Source of the DNA: Azospirillum rugosum
GTDB taxonomy: Bacteria > Pseudomonadota > Alphaproteobacteria > Azospirillales > Azospirillaceae
Assembly (NCBI RefSeq): GCF_017876155.1
Contig: NZ_JAGINP010000004.1
Coordinates: forward strand, 1 to 64,000
Direction: 5' to 3'
DNA: 64,000 nt
Shown here piece by piece: positions 17,075-25,459 of the stretch. A program made the translations under genes and the position numbers. Under the pieces are notes generated by a model. That model saw only the letters and a list, made by a program, of their open reading frames with translations. It did no database searches and was not told the origin of the DNA. Positions within the stretch are counted from its first letter, which is position 1. Each line of letters opens with the position of its first letter.

Positions 17075-17845
17075 TTACCCCCGGTTCTTCAGCGCGGCCA
17101 GACGGTCCGACAGGTTGGTCGGCGCGGGCTTCCCACCGGACGCGGCGGCCAGGGCCGCCTTGATGTTGGGGTCCTCTTCCTCCGGCTTGCTGGGCTTCAG
17201 CAGACGGGCCTTGCTGTTGGCCGCTTCCGCCGACGCGAGGTCGCGGGCGGCGGCGTCCTGCATCGCCTTCAACGCGGTGCCGAGGCTGGAGGTGGCGCCG
17301 CTGAGGCCCGCGGCCTGCCGGGCGGCTTCGGCGCGCTGCTGCGCCATGTCGCGCTGCTGCGCCGCGCGGCCCATGTCGCGCTCCGCACGCTGCAGCTCCG
17401 ACCGCGCCTGCTTCAGCTTGTTGCCGGCGTCGGAGTAGGTCTTCTCCAGCGTGTCGAGGAAGTCGCGGGCATCGCGGGCGTCCTGCTCCTCGCGGTCGAT
17501 GTCCGGGGCCATCTGCTCCAGCATGCCGACCAGCGTCTCCAGGCTCTTCTCCAGCTGCGCCTTGCGGCCGGCGTCGGCCTCCGTCTCCAGCTGCTTCTGG
17601 AGGTGCTCGGCGGCGGCCATGCGCTGGCGGGACAGCGCGGTGATGGCGTCGGCCTCCTTCTGCTCCTTCTCATAGGCGGCGCGCGCCTGCGCGACTTGGA
17701 GGCCGAGCTGGTCGAGATTCTGTTCCATGGAGCGCAGTTCCGCTTCGGTGGCGGACTTCGGGTCCCAGCGGACCAGGGCTTCCACCGCGGACTGCACGGC
17801 TTGGTCGGTCTTGACGCCAACGAGGTTGCGGATGAACGAGATCAT
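17075..17845 (-). CDS. PspA/IM30-family protein (YjfJ-like)
   Basis: A 256-residue, almost entirely coiled-coil protein with the PspA N-terminal helix (MISFIRNLVGVKTDQAV) and long heptad-rich segments (YEKEQKEADAITALSRQRMA, LETLVGMLEQMAPDIDREEQ). PspA-family proteins bind and stabilise the inner membrane under envelope stress. The neighbours upstream on the same strand are DUF350 and DUF2491 genes, matching the E. coli yjfJ-yjfK-yjfL grouping, so this is more likely the YjfJ branch than classical PspA; no pspBC or pspF is present. A 155-base gap containing hairpin repeats separates it from the DUF350 gene. Confidence 0.87.
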   Translation of the reverse strand: MISFIRNLVGVKTDQAVQSAVEALVRWDPKSATEAELRSMEQNLDQLGLQVAQARAAYEKEQKEADAITALSRQRMAAAEHLQKQLETEADAGRKAQLEKSLETLVGMLEQMAPDIDREEQDARDARDFLDTLEKTYSDAGNKLKQARSELQRAERDMGRAAQQRDMAQQRAEAARQAAGLSGATSSLGTALKAMQDAAARDLASAEAANSKARLLKPSKPEEEDPNIKAALAAASGGKPAPTNLSDRLAALKNRG

Positions 17846-17937
17846 GGCTGCGATTCCCCTGTGTTCTGTGCCGTGCTTCGACAGCTTCGGTCCGCCATAG
17901 GTGGTGGCGCGCCCGTCGGCCCGCCAGAGTGCCGCCT

Positions 17938-18018
17938 GCGGCCTTTCGCCCGCCCTGGTCCCAAGCGGGCTTTCAGCCCGCCCTGGTCCGACACGGGCTT
18001 TCAGCCCGCCATGGCCCC
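17938..18018. repeat. Short tandem hairpin repeat array (about three units)
   Basis: Three degenerate units of about 29 bases with core GCGGGCTTTCAGCCCGCC followed by CTGGTCC lie at 17938-17964, 17965-17993 and 17994-18018. Each core folds as a small hairpin. The third unit covers the stop codon and last residues of the DUF350 gene. Confidence 0.75.
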
Positions 18019-18426
18019 CGCGTTCAGCAACGCGACGGCGATCTGCAAGCCGGCCAGCGCCGTGCCGGCCGCCACGTTGCCGGATTCGATCATGGTCCGC
18101 AGGTCGCGGAACAGCCAGATGGCCACCAGGAAGGTCAGCAGCTGGAACACCAGCGCCACCGTGCCCCAGATGATGATGTCGATCAGCGCGCTGCTGGTCG
18201 CCAGGGTCGCCGCCAGCGGGATGGCCAGCGCCACAACCGTGCCGCCCAGCACGACGCCGGCCGCCTTGTTGCCGTCGGCCAGAAGCTCGCGCTCGTGCAT
18301 CGGGGTCACGGCGACGTAGATCGCCACGCCGATGAAGAACAGGAGGAGCGTCGCCCCGAAATGCAGCACCAGCAGCGGCAGGCCGGATTCGAGGCTTTGC
18401 AGGATTTGCGCGAGGCTGGTGTCCAT
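18001..18426 (-). CDS. DUF350 membrane protein (YjfL-like)
   Basis: A 141-residue inner-membrane protein with four predicted helices (about residues 15-38, 58-78, 85-107 and 118-138), the tandem two-helix DUF350 arrangement. Start ATG 18426. The stop TGA and C-terminal NAGAMAG fall inside the tandem hairpin repeat, suggesting the end of the gene was shaped by repeat insertion. It is sandwiched between DUF2491 (37-base gap) and the PspA-like gene, as in E. coli yjfJKL. The module is thought to act at the membrane, but its biochemical role is not established. Confidence 0.85.
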   Translation of the reverse strand: MDTSLAQILQSLESGLPLLVLHFGATLLLFFIGVAIYVAVTPMHERELLADGNKAAGVVLGGTVVALAIPLAATLATSSALIDIIIWGTVALVFQLLTFLVAIWLFRDLRTMIESGNVAAGTALAGLQIAVALLNAGAMAG

Positions 18427-18463
18427 AGTGGGGTCCGTCCGGTCTTCTGGCTCAGAATTTGTC

Positions 18464-20218
18464 TTAGGCGAGGGAAAGGGTGGCGGGGTTGATGTCGATG
18501 CCGGCGCGGACGTCCACCCAGGCCTGCTGCATGTCCTCCAGCGCGGCGACGAGCACATATTCCGTGGCCGGCGCGGGGTCGGCGGCACCGGTGGGGGCGG
18601 CGTAGAGCATGGTGGACAGGCGCCGGCTGCGGCTGCCCCGGTGGTCGGTGATCGTCTCTTCGAAGACCACGGGCCGGATGCGCGCCTCGCTCGGCGCCCA
18701 TTGCCGGTCGTAGAGCTTGCCGTCCTTGGTCTGGAACTGCGGGTAGCCGATCATGCCGTCGGCGTCGGCCAGCCAGAAGCCCCACTCCTCCGCGTCGGCC
18801 GGGTGGATCTCATCCAGCATGGAGAACCAGCGGCATTCGTCCGGCGTGCCGTCTTCGCCCAGGTGCAACTGAAAGAAGCCGCGGCCGCCCTGGAGGTACA
18901 GGCGGTGCAGCGTGACGCCGCCGCCTTTCAGCGTGCCGACCGCCTCCACGCTGACCAGCGTGTCGCCGCCGGCCCCGCTGGGCGCGGTGACCTTCGTGGC
19001 CGTCCCGGCGAGCAGGAAGGGCGTGGGGTCCAGCGTGATGGTCATGCCGACGCGGAACAGCGACGGCTCGTACTTGGCGCCGGTGACCTTGTTGCGGATG
19101 ATGTCGGCGGCGGTACCCAGCGGCGAGCGGTTCATGGCGGATGTCCCCTGTCCGGAGGCGGCGGAGCGGCGGCGCAGGACCATCACGGCCACCACGCCCG
19201 CCCCGCCGAGCAGCACGATCACCAGCAGCGTCCCCATGCCGAAGCCGCCGGACCGCTCCGCCGGGGTGCGGTCCGCGTTTGCGTTCGTCTCGGCCGTTGC
19301 GTCGCCCTGGGCGACCTCCTTCGGGACGTCCGGCGGCAGGTAGTTGGGGTCGCGCGGCTGGTCCTGCTGCGCGCGCAGGCGGCCGTCCAGCTCGTCCAGG
19401 CGCCGCTTCAGGTCGGCGTCGTCCTGGGCGCGGCGGTCGGCCTCGGCCCGCCATTGCTGGTAGCCGGGGTCGTTCTGGTGGTTGTGGAACCAGTCGGCGT
19501 AGCCGGGCCGCGTCAGGTTGTCGAGCAGGAACCAGAGGAACAGCCCGTCCCAGATCCCGAAGCGCGGCGCGCTGCGGTAGGCCCAGCCCGGCGGGTTCCA
19601 GCCGCCGTACCAGCCGCCCGGCGCGTATCTCCCCGGCGGGTAGGCCCCGCCCGAGCGCCGCTGCCCCCAGCCGCCGGTTCCCCAGCTACCACCGCCTCCC
19701 CCGCCCCATCCCCAGCCGGAGCCCGAATTCGGCCGCTGCGCGGTGGAGGGCGGCGGCGCGGTGACCGGCGGTGTGCGTTCGCGCTCCTGCTGGGCGCGGT
19801 AGCGGTCCAGCGCCTCGCCGCTGGAGCGGCGCGACACCGACAGGTCGCCGCCGCTCTGGGACGGCGACATCGCTCCCGGAAAACCGAAGGACGGCGAGGT
19901 CTGCGGCCGTGCGTAGCCGCCGCTGGACGGGGGCCGCGCGTAGCCGCTGCTGCCCGCCGAGGGCACGCGGGAGGTGGACGGGCCGGTGGAGAAGGACGGC
20001 GTGCGCGAGGGCCGGCTGTAGCCGCCGCTCGACGGACGGCTGTACCCACCGCTGCTGCGGGAACGCGCCTCGGCCTCGCCGGGCCAGGCGGTGACCACCC
20101 CCGCGACGGTCGCGGACACCGTCACCGACACAAGGGAGACGGCCGGTCCGGGCAGGACCGGGGTCAGCGCCAGCAGGGCGCTCAACAGGGAGGCAACGAT
20201 CCGGGTTCGGATGGGCAT
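18464..20218 (-). CDS. Exported DUF2491 protein with long Gly/Ser/Pro-rich region (YjfK-like)
   Basis: A 584-residue protein, far longer than E. coli YjfK (about 220 residues). Order: signal peptide or hydrophobic segment (about 1-50), a low-complexity Ser/Gly/Tyr/Pro-rich region (about 52-225) including WGWGGGGGGSWG, an acidic/charged helical linker, one transmembrane helix (about 329-348, MGTLLVIVLLGGAGVVAVMV) with RRR after it, then the DUF2491 domain (about 370-580; GYPQFQTKDGKLYDRQW). The C-terminal domain would face the cytoplasm, near PspA. ATG 20218 is used because the signal sequence begins there. It is the first gene of the DUF2491-DUF350-PspA transcript. Confidence 0.8.
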   Translation of the reverse strand: MPIRTRIVASLLSALLALTPVLPGPAVSLVSVTVSATVAGVVTAWPGEAEARSRSSGGYSRPSSGGYSRPSRTPSFSTGPSTSRVPSAGSSGYARPPSSGGYARPQTSPSFGFPGAMSPSQSGGDLSVSRRSSGEALDRYRAQQERERTPPVTAPPPSTAQRPNSGSGWGWGGGGGGSWGTGGWGQRRSGGAYPPGRYAPGGWYGGWNPPGWAYRSAPRFGIWDGLFLWFLLDNLTRPGYADWFHNHQNDPGYQQWRAEADRRAQDDADLKRRLDELDGRLRAQQDQPRDPNYLPPDVPKEVAQGDATAETNANADRTPAERSGGFGMGTLLVIVLLGGAGVVAVMVLRRRSAASGQGTSAMNRSPLGTAADIIRNKVTGAKYEPSLFRVGMTITLDPTPFLLAGTATKVTAPSGAGGDTLVSVEAVGTLKGGGVTLHRLYLQGGRGFFQLHLGEDGTPDECRWFSMLDEIHPADAEEWGFWLADADGMIGYPQFQTKDGKLYDRQWAPSEARIRPVVFEETITDHRGSRSRRLSTMLYAAPTGAADPAPATEYVLVAALEDMQQAWVDVRAGIDINPATLSLA

Positions 20219-20761
20219 CGGGACGTTCGGCCGGCCGCTTCGGTGAATTGGCGTACACCACAACGCCCCCGGCGCCCAAAAAGTTCGCCGGCAGGCCCTG
20301 TTTGAGGCTTAAGCTCTAGCGTTGCCGGCCCGCCGCGTCAAGGCGCCCGAGACCGCGGCCACAGCCGATCCTTGCAAAGGCGATGTGGCAATGGCGATGT
20401 GTTGGCCAGGAAATCGCGGGCGCCGGACAGGGCCGTCCGGAGCAAGTTGTAATACCACTTCTATGGCTGCGGCTGAAAACCGCAGCGGGAATCGCGCGTC
20501 AACTTGACGATGACGAAGCGACGACGTAAGACATCGGCGTTCCGCGGTGGATCCTTCGCAGAAGAAGGGTCTGCGGCGTGGGGTGCGCGTCTTGCCCTTC
20601 CGCTTTTTGTCCCAGGCCATCTCTTGTCCTGGTGCATGGCCGCGCAATTGCGCGCAAGTGGACGGTGGCCGGTCGGAGGGAAGAACCGGGACAAGGCCGC
20701 GGCGCCCCAAGTCGGGGGGAACGGATGTCGATTGAGAAACCTTGGATGAGAGGATCGAACC
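20219..20761. other. 543-base divergent intergenic region
   Basis: Located between the DUF2491 gene (minus) and acnB (plus), so it should contain both promoters. Visible structure: a 7-bp hairpin GCTGCGG-CTGAAAA-CCGCAGC at 20466-20486 and a short palindrome GTCAACTTGAC at 20498-20508. Several open frames of 60-80 codons exist in it, but none has a convincing ribosome site or composition. No RNA gene is recognised. Confidence 0.5.
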
Positions 20762-23347
20762 GTGCTTGAAGCTTACCGCCAGCATGTCGCTGAGCGTGCC
20801 GCGCTCGGAATTCCGCCCCTGCCGCTTTCGGCCAAGCAGACCGGGGAGTTGGTCGACCTCCTTCTCAATCCGCCCAAGGGCGAGGAAGACTTCCTGGTCG
20901 ACCTGATCACCCACCGCGTCCCGGCGGGCGTGGACGACGCCGCGAAGGTGAAGGCCGGCTTCCTGGCCTCCCTTGCGAAGGGCACGGAGTCCTCGCCGCT
21001 GATCTCCCGCGTCAAGGCGACGGAGCTGCTGGGCACCATGCTCGGCGGCTTCAACATCAAGCCGCTGATCGACCTGCTGGAGGACGCGGAGTGCGGCGCG
21101 GCCGCCGCGGCCGGCCTGAAGACCACGCTGCTGATGTTCGACTATTTCCACGACGTCAAGGAGCTGGCCGACAAGGGCAACGCCAACGCCAAGGCGGTGA
21201 TCCAGTCCTGGGCCGACGCGGAGTGGTTCACCTCCCGCCCGGCCGTTCCGGAAAGCCTGACGCTGACCATCTTCAAGGTGTCGGGCGAGACGAACACCGA
21301 CGACCTGTCGCCGGCCCCGGATGCCTGGTCGCGCCCGGACATCCCGCTGCACGCGCTGGCCATGCTGAAGAACCCGCGCCCCGGCATCGTGCCGGAGGAA
21401 GCCGGCGTCCGCGGCCCGATCAAGCAGCTTGAGGATCTGAAGGCGAAGGGCAACCTGGTCGCCTACGTCGGCGACGTGGTCGGCACCGGCTCCTCGCGCA
21501 AGTCGGCCACCAACTCCGTGCTGTGGTGGACGGGCGAGGACATCCCCTACGTCCCGAACAAGCGCTTCGGCGGCGTGTGCCTCGGCTCCAAGATCGCCCC
21601 GATCTTCTACAACACGATGGAAGACGCCGGCGCCCTGCCGATCGAGCTGGACGTCTCGCAGATGGAGACGGGCGACACGGTCGAACTGCGCCCCTATGAG
21701 GGCAAGGCCCTGAAGAACGGCGCGGTCATCGCGGAGTTCACCGTCAAGTCCGACGTGATCTTCGACGAGGTGCGCGCCGGCGGCCGCATCCCGCTGATCA
21801 TCGGCCGCGGCCTGACCGCCCGCGCCCGCGAGGCGCTGGGTCTCGCCCCGTCGACCCTGTTCCGCCTGCCGTCGGCCCCGGCCGACAGCGGCAAGGGCTT
21901 CTCGCTGGCCCAGAAGATGGTCGGCCGCGCCTGCGGCCTGCCGGAGGGCAAGGGCGTCCGTCCGGGCACCTACTGCGAGCCGAAGATGACCACGGTCGGC
22001 TCCCAGGATACCACCGGCCCGATGACCCGCGACGAGCTGAAGGACCTGGCCTGCCTCGGCTTCTCCGCCGACTTGGTCATGCAGTCCTTCTGCCACACCG
22101 CGGCCTACCCGAAGCTGGTGGACGTCAAGACCCACCGCGAGCTGCCGGCCTTCATCTCCACCCGCGGCGGCGTCGCGCTGCGTCCGGGCGACGGCGTCAT
22201 CCACTCCTGGCTGAACCGCCTGCTGCTGCCGGACACGGTCGGCACCGGCGGCGACAGCCACACCCGCTTCCCCATCGGCATCAGCTTCCCGGCCGGCTCG
22301 GGCCTCGTCGCCTTCGCCGCCGCGACCGGCGTCATGCCGCTGGACATGCCGGAGTCGGTGCTGGTCCGCTTCAAGGGCGAGTTGCAGCCGGGCGTCACGC
22401 TGCGTGACCTCGTCAACGCGATCCCGCTCTACGCCATCCGCCAGGGCCTGCTGACGGTGGAGAAGAAGGGCAAGAAGAACATCTTCTCCGGCCGCATCCT
22501 GGAGATCGAGGGTCTGCCCGACCTGAAGGTGGAGCAGGCGTTCGAGCTGTCCGACGCCTCGGCCGAGCGTTCCGCCGCCGCCTGCACGGTGCGGCTGAAC
22601 AAGGAGCCGATCATCGAGTACATGCGCTCCAACATCACCCTGATGAAGTGGATGATCGCGAACGGGTACGAGGACGCCCGGACGCTCGGCCGCCGCATCA
22701 AGGCGATGGAAGCCTGGATCGCCAACCCGTCCCTGCTGGAGCCGGACGCCGACGCCGAGTACGCGGCGGTGATCGACATCGATCTGGCCGACATCAAGGA
22801 GCCGATCGTCGCCTGCCCGAACGACCCGGACGACGTGAAGCTGCTGTCCGAGGTCGCCGGCGACACGATCGACGAGGTCTTCATCGGCTCCTGCATGACC
22901 AACATCGGCCACTTCCGCGCGGCCGGCAAGATCCTGGACGGCAAGAGCGACATCCCGACCCGCCTGTGGATCGCCCCGCCGACCAAGATGGACGCCCAGA
23001 TCCTGACCGAGGAAGGCTATTACGGCGTTCTCGGCAAGTCGGGCGCCCGCATGGAGATGCCGGGCTGTTCGCTGTGCATGGGCAACCAGGCGCAGATCCG
23101 CAAGGGCTCCACGGCCATCTCCACCTCGACCCGCAACTTCCCCAACCGCCTGGGCATCGACACCCGCGTCTATCTCGGCTCCGCCGAGCTGTCCGCCGTC
23201 GCCGCCCTGCTGGGCAAGCTCCCGACCCCGGCCGAGTACCTGGAGCGCGTGACCGTCGTCAACCAGAAGGCCGGCGACATCTACCGCTACATGAACTTCG
23301 ACCAGATCAAGGACTTCCAGGAAGTCGCGGATACGGTTGCGGCGTAA
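20762..23347 (+). CDS. acnB: Aconitate hydratase B
   Basis: An 861-residue enzyme, full length for AcnB, interconverting citrate and isocitrate in the TCA cycle and also using 2-methylisocitrate. The HEAT-like N-terminal domain (1-160) precedes the swivel domain ([20 protein letters not shown]) and the three catalytic domains. The 4Fe-4S ligands are Cys711 (GSCMTNIGH), Cys769 and Cys772 (GCSLCMGNQ). Translation starts at GTG 20762 behind GAGAGG. It is monocistronic and ends at a very strong hairpin. Confidence 0.97.
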   Translation: MLEAYRQHVAERAALGIPPLPLSAKQTGELVDLLLNPPKGEEDFLVDLITHRVPAGVDDAAKVKAGFLASLAKGTESSPLISRVKATELLGTMLGGFNIKPLIDLLEDAECGAAAAAGLKTTLLMFDYFHDVKELADKGNANAKAVIQSWADAEWFTSRPAVPESLTLTIFKVSGETNTDDLSPAPDAWSRPDIPLHALAMLKNPRPGIVPEEAGVRGPIKQLEDLKAKGNLVAYVGDVVGTGSSRKSATNSVLWWTGEDIPYVPNKRFGGVCLGSKIAPIFYNTMEDAGALPIELDVSQMETGDTVELRPYEGKALKNGAVIAEFTVKSDVIFDEVRAGGRIPLIIGRGLTARAREALGLAPSTLFRLPSAPADSGKGFSLAQKMVGRACGLPEGKGVRPGTYCEPKMTTVGSQDTTGPMTRDELKDLACLGFSADLVMQSFCHTAAYPKLVDVKTHRELPAFISTRGGVALRPGDGVIHSWLNRLLLPDTVGTGGDSHTRFPIGISFPAGSGLVAFAAATGVMPLDMPESVLVRFKGELQPGVTLRDLVNAIPLYAIRQGLLTVEKKGKKNIFSGRILEIEGLPDLKVEQAFELSDASAERSAAACTVRLNKEPIIEYMRSNITLMKWMIANGYEDARTLGRRIKAMEAWIANPSLLEPDADAEYAAVIDIDLADIKEPIVACPNDPDDVKLLSEVAGDTIDEVFIGSCMTNIGHFRAAGKILDGKSDIPTRLWIAPPTKMDAQILTEEGYYGVLGKSGARMEMPGCSLCMGNQAQIRKGSTAISTSTRNFPNRLGIDTRVYLGSAELSAVAALLGKLPTPAEYLERVTVVNQKAGDIYRYMNFDQIKDFQEVADTVAA

Positions 23348-23426
23348 CGGAGACCTGCGCCCTTTCCCCTCCCCTCGCGCAAGCGGGGGGAGGGGGGAGG
23401 AGGGCGGGTGCGTGCGCGTTTGTTGA

Positions 23427-23468
23427 AGAGAACAGCCCCGCCGGAGCGATCCGGCGGGGCTGTTCTCT
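23427..23468 (+). terminator. Strong hairpin terminator of acnB
   Basis: An 18-bp perfect stem (23427-23444 with 23451-23468, AGAGAACAGCCCCGCCGG on the left) encloses AGCGAT. It ends in CTCTTATAT with few T residues. GC-rich core sequence stops here and the AT-rich TIR islet begins. Confidence 0.85.
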
Positions 23469-23498
23469 TATATGGTCAAGCTCGTTAGTTTTAGCTAT

Positions 23499-23504
23499 TA
23501 TACT
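23499..23504 (+). promoter_or_regulatory. Candidate -10 box of the TIR gene
   Basis: TATACT lies 79 bases before the TIR ATG in an AT-rich stretch. The matching -35 (TCAAGC, 17-bp spacer) is weak, so the assignment is tentative. Confidence 0.35.
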
Positions 23505-23582
23505 CAGAACAGCAATTTGAGATATTCAATCCTTAACTGCAACAACGAAGATCCATACAATCTTCCAGTAAGAGAATGCGCC

Positions 23583-24449
23583 ATGAAAATATTTATTAGT
23601 TACAGCCACAAGGACAGACTTTTTTTCGACGATCTCTGCACTCACCTTAAGGCTGCAACTCGTCTATTTCCTGATATCAAGTCATGGGAAGACACACAAA
23701 TCCGCGCAGGAGAGGAATGGCGCCATGCGATCAAATCGGAGCTCAATGCAGCAGAGATCATTCTTCTTTTAGTCTCACCTGATTTTATGGCATCAAAATT
23801 CATTTGGGACGAAGAGTTGACACCGGCATTGAAACGACAGCAATTAAGAGATTGCGTCGTAGCTCCCATTATCCTCCGCTCTACTCCGTTCTGGCAAGAA
23901 AGCGCGTTCGGCCATCTTCAAGCGTTGCCCACGGGCGGCAAACATGTCAAGTCATGGGCAGATCAAGACGAAGCCTGGACCGATGTTGTAGAAGGAATAT
24001 GCAATTTAGCAAAAGATAAAAGAATTCAGCAACACCAGAACGCAAGCAAAACTTCTTCAGATCCCTTGCTATCTTCAGTTCAAGATTTACGCTTATTTTC
24101 TTCTGAGGAAATGAGAAGCCGTGTAGCTAACATATGCGCACGAATGCGCTCTTTTGAAGCAGCCGCGCGAGACGTTTCGAGAGGAATATTTTTCAACGAA
24201 TCTCTCAGTTTTGAAGAACACTGCAGAAAGATGTCTGCAATTTCAAATGAACACAACAATAGATGGAGATCAGAGCTGTGCCCTGAAGCCGTCTCTCTAT
24301 GGAATGAGCTGAGACGGCGTCTTTATGGCCCACCACCATATCCCGATGACCATCGTACTAGAGCCCTAAACCATGGCATGCTCGCGGGAGTAGCGCCGTT
24401 ACATGAAAGCGCTTTGGTGCTTGAAGAATTAGCACGTCGCCTGCCCTGA
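23583..24449 (+). CDS. TIR-domain protein, probable defence-type effector
   Basis: A 288-residue protein with an N-terminal TIR domain (about residues 1-145): strand MKIFISYSHKD, then LLLVSPDFMASKFIWDEEL, where Glu78 occupies the position of the catalytic Glu of NAD-cleaving TIRs. Residues 150-288 are helical with no recognised domain. Codon use is unlike neighbours (many AGA, ATA and TTA codons) and the gene is visibly AT-rich, pointing to horizontal transfer. It is isolated between the acnB terminator and a palindromic repeat. TIR proteins of this kind act in anti-phage immunity or as host-directed effectors; no partner sensor (Argonaute, ThsA, STING) is adjacent. Start ATG 23583 begins the first strand of the domain. 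Confidence 0.85.
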   Translation: MKIFISYSHKDRLFFDDLCTHLKAATRLFPDIKSWEDTQIRAGEEWRHAIKSELNAAEIILLLVSPDFMASKFIWDEELTPALKRQQLRDCVVAPIILRSTPFWQESAFGHLQALPTGGKHVKSWADQDEAWTDVVEGICNLAKDKRIQQHQNASKTSSDPLLSSVQDLRLFSSEEMRSRVANICARMRSFEAAARDVSRGIFFNESLSFEEHCRKMSAISNEHNNRWRSELCPEAVSLWNELRRRLYGPPPYPDDHRTRALNHGMLAGVAPLHESALVLEELARRLP

Positions 24450-24451
24450 TT

Positions 24452-24538
24452 CGTAGGTTGGGTGAAGGCGCAGCCGGAACCCAACATACGTTGCATAACG
24501 ATGGTGTTGGGTTGCGCTGCGCTCCACCCAACCTACGA
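24452..24538. repeat. Palindromic repeat, family A
   Basis: CGTAGGTTGGGTG opens and CACCCAACCTACG closes the element, with inner arms CCCAACA and TGTTGGG. It starts two bases after the TIR stop and ends 13 bases before the AraC gene stop, so it lies between convergent genes and probably terminates both. Confidence 0.88.
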
Positions 24539-24551
24539 TTTACTTCGTCGC

Positions 24552-25328
24552 TCAACCATTCCCCGCCAAATACGCCCTCGGTGCGGCGCCCAGGGTGCGC
24601 TTGAACATCGTCGTGAAGGCGGCGGGATTGTCGTAGCCGAGGTCCAGGGCCACGGTCGTGACCGGGGTTCCGGCGACCAGACGCGGCAGGGCGGAGACGA
24701 GACAGGCCTGTTGGCGCCATGCGACGAAGCTGAGGCCGGTTTCGCGGCGGAACAGGCGGGTGAAGGTACGGCGGCTCATGCCGAGGTCGGCGCTCCAGTC
24801 CTCGATGGTCGCGCGGATCGTCGGTTCCTGGAGGAAGCGGCGGCAGCGCGCGGCCAGCGCCGCGTGGGCGGGAAAGGGCAGCGATAGCGGCTGCGCCGGC
24901 AGGCGCCGCATCTCGTGCTGGAGCAGGGCCATCACCGCGCCGTCGTGGCTGTCCGGCGCGTAGTCCACGGGGATGTCGAGGGCGCGGGCGATCAGGCCGC
25001 GGACGAAGGGCGACAGTTCGACGACCTCGCAGCGGGCGGGCATGGCGTCAGCCAAGGCGGGGTCCAGGTACAGGCTCTGGGTGGTGACCGCGCCGATCAT
25101 GCGGACCTCGTGGAGGACGCCGGGTGGGATCCACAGGCCGCAGTGCGGCGGCATCACCCAGCGGCCCTGCGCCGTGGACAGGACGAGTGTGCCCGTCGCG
25201 CCCGAGATCAGCTGTCCGCGCCGGTGCGAATGGGCAGCCAGCCAGCCGCCGTCCTCGTAGTCGTGCCCCAGGGCGATCAGCGGGCTGGGGCACCCCTCGA
25301 CCTCGTTGATGCGGACGTTCCGGACCAT
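24552..25328 (-). CDS. AraC-family transcriptional regulator
   Basis: A 258-residue regulator with an N-terminal cupin sensing domain (about residues 15-140; AHSHRRGQLISG, GLWIPPGVLHEV) and a C-terminal double HTH (about 160-255; GMSRRTFTRLFRRETGLSF, VALDLGYDNPAAFTTMFKRT). This is the NimR-like subgroup that usually controls a divergent drug exporter. The efflux gene at 25460 is divergent, so it is the probable target. The ATG at 25328 begins the conserved cupin domain; the longer frame upstream is not supported. Confidence 0.9.
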   Translation of the reverse strand: MVRNVRINEVEGCPSPLIALGHDYEDGGWLAAHSHRRGQLISGATGTLVLSTAQGRWVMPPHCGLWIPPGVLHEVRMIGAVTTQSLYLDPALADAMPARCEVVELSPFVRGLIARALDIPVDYAPDSHDGAVMALLQHEMRRLPAQPLSLPFPAHAALAARCRRFLQEPTIRATIEDWSADLGMSRRTFTRLFRRETGLSFVAWRQQACLVSALPRLVAGTPVTTVALDLGYDNPAAFTTMFKRTLGAAPRAYLAGNG

Positions 25329-25459
25329 GGCCCAGTCTCGTAGGAAATCGACCTGACCGCGGTGGCAGGCCCTTGCGGCGCACCATAGGCTTGCGGTGGT
25401 TTCCAAGCAACGCAGCGTCTCGCCGGAAAGCCCGGCGGGCGTCAGAGAGGGTCCTTTTC

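Noticed and set aside
20504..20769. Several overlapping 60-80 codon frames upstream of acnB
   Set aside because: No consistent ribosome sites or recognisable products; likely acnB leader and promoter DNA.
20309..22912. An 867-codon minus-strand frame opposite acnB
   Set aside because: Same GC-bias artefact; acnB on the plus strand has all its Fe-S ligands and full length.
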